DNA of 64,000 nt from Bombyx mori (Eukaryota > Arthropoda > Insecta > Lepidoptera > Bombycidae): positions 12,551,501 through 12,615,500 of the forward strand of contig NC_085120.1 of the NCBI RefSeq assembly GCF_030269925.1. Reading direction: 5' to 3'. Below the pieces are notes generated by a model, which worked only from the letters and a program-made list of their open reading frames with translations, was not told the origin of the DNA and ran no database searches. Position 1 is the first letter of the stretch. Every line of letters begins with the position of its first letter. This document shows, one piece after another, positions 59,990-64,000 of the stretch. The position numbers and the translations under genes were made by a program.

Positions 59990-59995
59990 AATAAA
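59990..59995 (+). terminator. Distal poly(A) signal AATAAA
   Basis: Canonical hexamer followed by GT/T-rich TTTAGTGTTTCTTT, a plausible cleavage region, about 750 nt after the stop. Confidence 0.6.
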
Positions 59996-60015
59996 TTTAG
60001 TGTTTCTTTAAATTG

Positions 60016-60555
60016 TTACTTTTATTTAACTCTCCAGTTCTGTTCCTAGTTTTGTAGAAAATTACTTAAAATCAAAACAGAAATACAAAAATTCAAAATG
60101 AAAAATCGAATTTTGGTTAGCGCACCATTTGGCGACGGCTGATCCGATAATTTCATATTTTAGGAAAACAAAAACTGAAATATTCGCGTGACGACCAAAA
60201 GAAAATCATACAAACTTGTATATGACAATGATTGTTGGCTCAGTTTATGTACTGATAAAATTCTGATTATAGCAGCGCGAGTTCAGATTGTAATTAGTAA
60301 CGCCATCTATCGACAGTTTCTATTAATTAAGCCCATTGGTTTATTTGGAGACATATCACATTATTTTTACTAGATGGCAGCACATCGACGTTGGTATTAA
60401 ATCGTAGGCTTTTGGAATATTTTCAATAGATGGCGCTCGTTTCAAGTTTCATTTTCGTAAAGTAACATTAAAACTAGATGAACAATTATCTGCTTATCAA
60501 AGCATCCTAGGTAGGTAATCTATAATGTTGGATTTATATATATAGGGGCACTTAC
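60016..60555. other. Spacer between transporter 3' end and rugose exon
   Basis: Three short copies of a CGCCATCT-like motif in both orientations (near 60301, 60373 and 60430). A 61-codon + frame is probably chance. No exon seen. Confidence 0.4.
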
Positions 60556-60658
60556 CTGGTCTGCGGGATGCCATACTTGATGCCGACACCAACTCGGGGT
60601 AGCGCTTTGATTACTTTCTTGACTGTCGCTTGGTCGGGAAATGCGAAGAATATTGAAG
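60556..60658 (-). CDS. rg: Neurobeachin/rugose exon: end of PH-BEACH domain
   Basis: On the - strand: acceptor TTTATTTTTCAG, donor ACCAG/GTAAG. 103 nt, entering at phase 1 (completing ACT, Thr) and leaving after AG, the first two bases of an Arg. It encodes [20 protein letters not shown] then a PQT(R) end, which matches the PH-like region just before the BEACH domain of neurobeachin/LRBA, as known from the family. Rugose is the insect member, a large AKAP/BEACH scaffold in membrane traffic and synaptic function. The following BEACH exon was not found in this window. Confidence 0.92.
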
Positions 60659-60865
60659 CTGAAAAATAAAATTTTCTTTGTTTAAGATTTTGTTTGTTTA
60701 AATCATTTTTTGACTATGATGTATTTCAAAGCCCACTTCAGCGCGGGCGACTTGGGCAGGAATTTTCAAGATATTCGGAAGCTTTTCACAAATAGTGGCA
60801 CTTGTTCAACTGAGCGGATATGAATCCAATTTTGGACACCCGCGGCGCCGCTCAAACTTTTTTTT

Positions 60866-61165
60866 TTTGGATTGAAGGGTTATTGGTGGACCGGAGGCCT
60901 TTCCAGTTTCACCACGACAGGTGGGCGAGCAAAGGCTCAGCCAGGAGGGGTGGTATTTGCTAACAACTGCCCGAGCGCCTCCGAAGGAGACCTAACAACT
61001 CAAGAGCAGCTGCTTCGCGAATGAATCTACTACCGGAATGGAATTGCGACCCGCTGAGAAGATCCGGCGAGAAACTCAGCGGGCTGATGCATGGGTTAGG
61101 TTGCACGTCGAACTCTTTGTCGAGTTCGACGAGTACGGTTACCGGGGTCCCTAAGCCTGCTCCTG
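60866..61165 (-). repeat. Family B-variant SINE in a rugose intron
   Basis: TTTTTTTGGATTGAAGGGTT, CCACGACAGGTGGGCGAGCA, CTCCGAAGGAGACCTAACAA, then AGAAGATCCGGCGAGAAACT shared with family B. It joins a distinct 3' part to the family B core. Confidence 0.8.
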
Positions 61166-61360
61166 CTAGTGCTAGAGCTGAAGACGTCTAATGCAAAGAT
61201 TATTGGATCTGATGGACAACCAAACTAATAAGAACTTTCATACGAACTTGTTCAACTAACTAATCTTGATACTATGTCACTTAGATAAGTTCGCCTCAGA
61301 AAACCAAAATTTCTTAAGACGCAAGGCAGATTTTAACAGATTAGAGATATTTTTACTCAC

Positions 61361-61478
61361 TTCTGCTGGCGAGGAACAGCTCGACGGCGACATTCTGGAG
61401 AAGGTAGCGTCTCGAGAAAATAGCTCGTATCTCGCTGAAGTACCATTTCCCGTGTAGATGCTCACAATATTTCAGTAC
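61361..61478 (-). CDS. rg: Neurobeachin/rugose exon: start of PH-BEACH domain
   Basis: On the - strand: acceptor TTGTCCTTCGCTTCAG, donor CAGAA/GTGAGT. 118 nt, phase 0 in and one base out, joining exactly to 60658. It encodes [10 protein letters not shown] then [19 protein letters not shown] and a VELFLASR end. The [16 protein letters not shown] signature is specific for the neurobeachin/LRBA/rugose group. Earlier exons must lie to the right of the window. Overlapping open frames on both strands here are in the wrong phase. Confidence 0.93.
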
Positions 61479-61521
61479 CTGAAGCGAAGGACAAAAAAAA
61501 TTTAATTTTTATTATTTTATT

Positions 61522-61800
61522 ATTATTGCTTAGATGGATGGACGAGCTCACAGGCCACCTGGTGTTAAGTGGTTACTGGGACCCATAGACATCTACGACG
61601 TAAACGCGTCACCCACCTTGAGATATAAGTTCTAAGGCACAGATAAACCCCATCTGTGTTATCTGTGTTCTAAGGTCTCAGTGTAGTCACAACGGCTGCC
61701 CCACCCTTCAAACCGAAACGCATTGCTGCTTTATGGCAGAAATAGGCAGCGTGGTGGTGGTACCTACCCGTGCGGACTCACTAGAGGTCCTACCACCAGG
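61522..61800 (-). repeat. Family A SINE
   Basis: Reverse copy in a rugose intron, with a small extra CACAGATAAACCCCATCTGT hairpin-like insert and a duplicated TTCTAAGG. Confidence 0.9.
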
Positions 61801-62231
61801 CAACAAAAGGGAGATCTTACACGGAGCGTTAGAGCTATTATTACTCGGCTGGGTATCAATTTTAATATTTTAGTTTAGAACTTGTCGTCAGATTGATGCT
61901 ATAATTCTTATATGATAATTGAGGCCGTCAGTGCAAAAGTGGTCTAATCTGATCATAGTTATTATGGAGCAATGGAGGTTTAAGTTTTCATGAATCAGAA
62001 TTTGAGTAGGAAAAAAAACAAACAATACACGCAAAAATAATGTTTACAAAGCCATCTGTTATGTATGGGTGAAACTATGGATAGGCCGGATTTGCATCAA
62101 AATTTATTATATTTTAAATAAATTGCAATATACATGTAAGCATGATTATGAAACAATGTGGGTTAGGGCACTTTTGCGCTGACGGCCTCAATTACCGCTA
62201 CGATATGACACATAATTTAACGTTCCATCCT

Positions 62232-62628
62232 TCTCCTCCGGTGGTAGATTCTGCGAAGCACGGCCCTTGCTTGATAGGGTTCGAGTTAGCAACGTCGTCA
62301 GGTTTGAGCCCCGTGAGCTTACCTACTAGTCTGATGACGCTGATATTATGGTCTCTCTAGACCAGTGGTGGGCAAACATTTTTAATGGCGGGCCACAATG
62401 TTTAAGAAATTCTAGAGGATGGCCAGAATTATAGAAAAAATGTATTTTGTATTAAAGCTTTTTAATAAACAAAATACCTTTTTTACGCCTTGTTAGGCGT
62501 GTGAGACGTGAGATAGATAGGTGAAAAGAATGGGTTTTTTCCAATAAATAAACTAATACCTGTGACATACTGGCGAGATAGTTATAATCTAGAGTCTAGA
62601 CCATCAGCTTAGGTAGGAAAAAAAAGCT
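62232..62628 (+). repeat. Family B (Bm1-like) SINE split by an insertion
   Basis: Left part 62232-62362 (GGTGGTAGATTCTGCGAAGC, GGTTTGAGCCCC), right part 62602-62628 (CATCAGCTTAGGTAGGAAAA). Confidence 0.8.
62363..62593 (+). mobile_element. hAT-like insertion within the SINE
   Basis: Starts CAGTGGTGGGCAAACATTTT, a typical hAT terminus. Flanked by CTCTAGAC on the left and GTCTAGAC on the right (8 bp, one mismatch). The right terminal inverted repeat is not visible, so the element is truncated or rearranged. Confidence 0.6.
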
Positions 62629-62956
62629 CCACCCTATTTACTCTTTTAATATTATGTGAATTATTTATTTAGATTAGGGACATATATATGACATAGCGAC
62701 AATGTTACCGGATCATATCATAAATTTCACGAATTAATATCGAATTAATTAAAGCATTTTATGTTCAAAACTAATAAAAACGACATAAAACTTTGTGTAA
62801 ATATTTTATAAAATGACAGGAGTAGAATATTGCACAACAAAATCACATATTTCACAATCGACTAGGTAGGTACACCGGCCTGTCACATTTGCACACCTAA
62901 AAACTATATACAAAAATAGGCAAAAATAAAACAGATAAGCATCAGTTTTTCACTTC

Positions 62957-63155
62957 TTTTTTTTCCTAACTACGCTGATAGCCTTGAGAGGCTATTTCAG
63001 CGTAATATTCCTTAACTAGTAGGTGAGCTCACCGGGCTCAAGCCTGACGACGTTGCTAACATGAACCCTAGCAAGAGCCGTGCTTCGCAGAATCTACCAC
63101 CGGATCGGAAACGCGACCCACTGAGAAGATCCGGCGAGAAACTCAGTGGGCTGAA
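62957..63155 (-). repeat. Family B (Bm1-like) SINE, 3' half
   Basis: TTTTTTTTCCTAACTACGCT to GGCGAGAAACTCAGTGGGCT in reverse. Confidence 0.9.
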
Positions 63156-63445
63156 GATTTCATACAGTAGCTATAGGTAGACTTTTATTGATAGCTTAAG
63201 TTTTTTTTTTAAATATTTGATATCAGGTTTATTTATTTTTTCGAAACATTCATAACAAAATGATAAGGTACAGTTTTAAATTTTCGCGATTATCTTTACG
63301 TTATGAGCTATTGTTTGGCGGTTTTGATGGATTGTTCGTGATCATGTCGCTTGCAACACAACGATATATCGGGAAATATATAAAACCAAAATGGGAATAC
63401 ATAAAATATGTGTTGGTCTTTGGGCGAATATTAGATTATATTTTA

Positions 63446-63679
63446 TTGGTGATAGGACGTGTTGTCCGCATGGGTAGGTACCACCACCCCGCTTATTTCT
63501 GTCGTGAAGCAGTAGTGCGTTTCGGTTCGAAGGGTGGGGTAGCCGTTGTAACTATATATTGAGACCTTAGAACCCATATCTCAAGGTGGGTGGCGGCTTT
63601 TACGTTGTAGATGTCTATGGGCCCCGGTACCCACTTAACACCAGGTGGGCTCGCGCACCTACCTAAGCAATAAAAAAAA
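63446..63679 (+). repeat. Family A SINE
   Basis: TTGGTGATAGGACGTGTTGT to CTAAGCAATAAAAAAAA. Open frames on both strands are repeat translations. Confidence 0.9.
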
Positions 63680-63776
63680 TCGTTAGCCACAAATCAATCG
63701 CAGGCGCAACAGTGAATATACAACTTATACATGAACAAAATCAACACCATTCTCATAATTGGTAAGATTTACACAA

Positions 63777-64000
63777 TCTATACTAATATTATAAAGCTGA
63801 AGAGTTTGTTTGTTTGAACGCGCTAATCTCAGGAACTACTGGGCCGATTTGAAAAATTCTTTCAGTGTTAGATAGCCCATTTATTGAGGAAGGCTATAGG
63901 CTATATTATAACATCACGCTAAGACCAATAAAAGCGGAGCACCAATAAAGAATGTTTCAAAATCCCGTTTTTTTTCCTTTTGAGAGCTTCCGCTGCGTGC
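63777..64000 (+). mobile_element. Lep1-type Helitron (H4), cut by window edge
   Basis: TCTATACTAATATTATAAAG, GCGCTAATCTCAGGAACTAC, CCGATTTGAAAAATTCTTTC, ATCACGCTAAGACCAATAAA. Matches my recollection of the widespread lepidopteran Lep1 element. Confidence 0.8.

Larger units (their letters stand above)
59246..60015 (+). other. Transporter 3' untranslated region
   Basis: AT-rich, no repeat except the stop-codon duplication, extends to the second poly(A) signal. End position estimated from the signal, not observed. Confidence 0.6.

Noticed and set aside
61277..61465. 62-codon - frame over the rugose exon
   Set aside because: Wrong phase; the real frame is set by splice sites and by neurobeachin similarity.
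1..64000. CRISPR array, phage or bacterial operon
   Set aside because: Repeats are dispersed eukaryotic transposons, not regularly spaced direct repeats; genes have spliceosomal introns.

Overview
The window looks like a lepidopteran nuclear genome, almost certainly silkworm (Bombyx mori or a very close relative). The evidence is low GC, dozens of copies of two abundant Bombyx-type SINE families, a jockey-like LINE whose C-terminal ORF ends in a conserved run (LWNELPSTVFP...) typical of Bombyx endonuclease/reverse transcriptase proteins, many non-autonomous Helitrons with a terminal hairpin and CTAG end, and ordinary spliceosomal introns. There is no bacterial-style operon and no CRISPR array. 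At least 40% of the sequence is recognisable transposon.

Repeat shorthand used below. Family A is a tRNA-headed SINE / BMC1-type 3' end, running from a TGGTGGTAGGACC-like start to an AGCAATAAA tail. Family B is a Bm1-like SINE ending GGTAGGAAAA. Family C is a jockey-like LINE 3' end with tail AAGGGCAATAAA. H1-H6 are Helitron families. Published names (BMC1, Bm1, Lep1) are given from memory and may be swapped.

Gene content. A Tret1-like MFS sugar (trehalose) transporter lies on the + strand. Exons assembled from splice sites and phase are 31115-31217 (start codon 31188), an optional 48-nt in-frame exon 45274-45321, 52219-52348, 57492-57677 and 58089-59245 (stop), with a 3'UTR to about 60015. 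The product is 500 aa, or 516 aa with the small exon. A possible promoter and first non-coding exon sits at about 17.3-17.75 kb. On the - strand at the right edge, two exons (61361-61478, then 60556-60658) encode the PH-BEACH region of a neurobeachin/rugose homologue. The next rugose exons must lie further left, so the transporter gene sits antisense within, or overlapping, a rugose intron.

Layout. 1-31 kb: SINEs, Helitrons, a TTAA-flanked piggyBac-like MITE (7640-8095), LINE tails, a 5S-like fragment, an exon-like broken reading frame on - (15809-16114), and a large inverted repeat pair (19.4/22.2 kb). 31-45 kb: transporter intron with an exact hAT MITE (39335-39761) and palindromic MITEs. 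45-57 kb: more Helitrons, two tRNA-headed SINEs and nested insertions. 57-60 kb: dense transporter exons. 60.5-64 kb: rugose exons and intronic SINEs. Most short open frames in the window are fragments of these repeats or chance.
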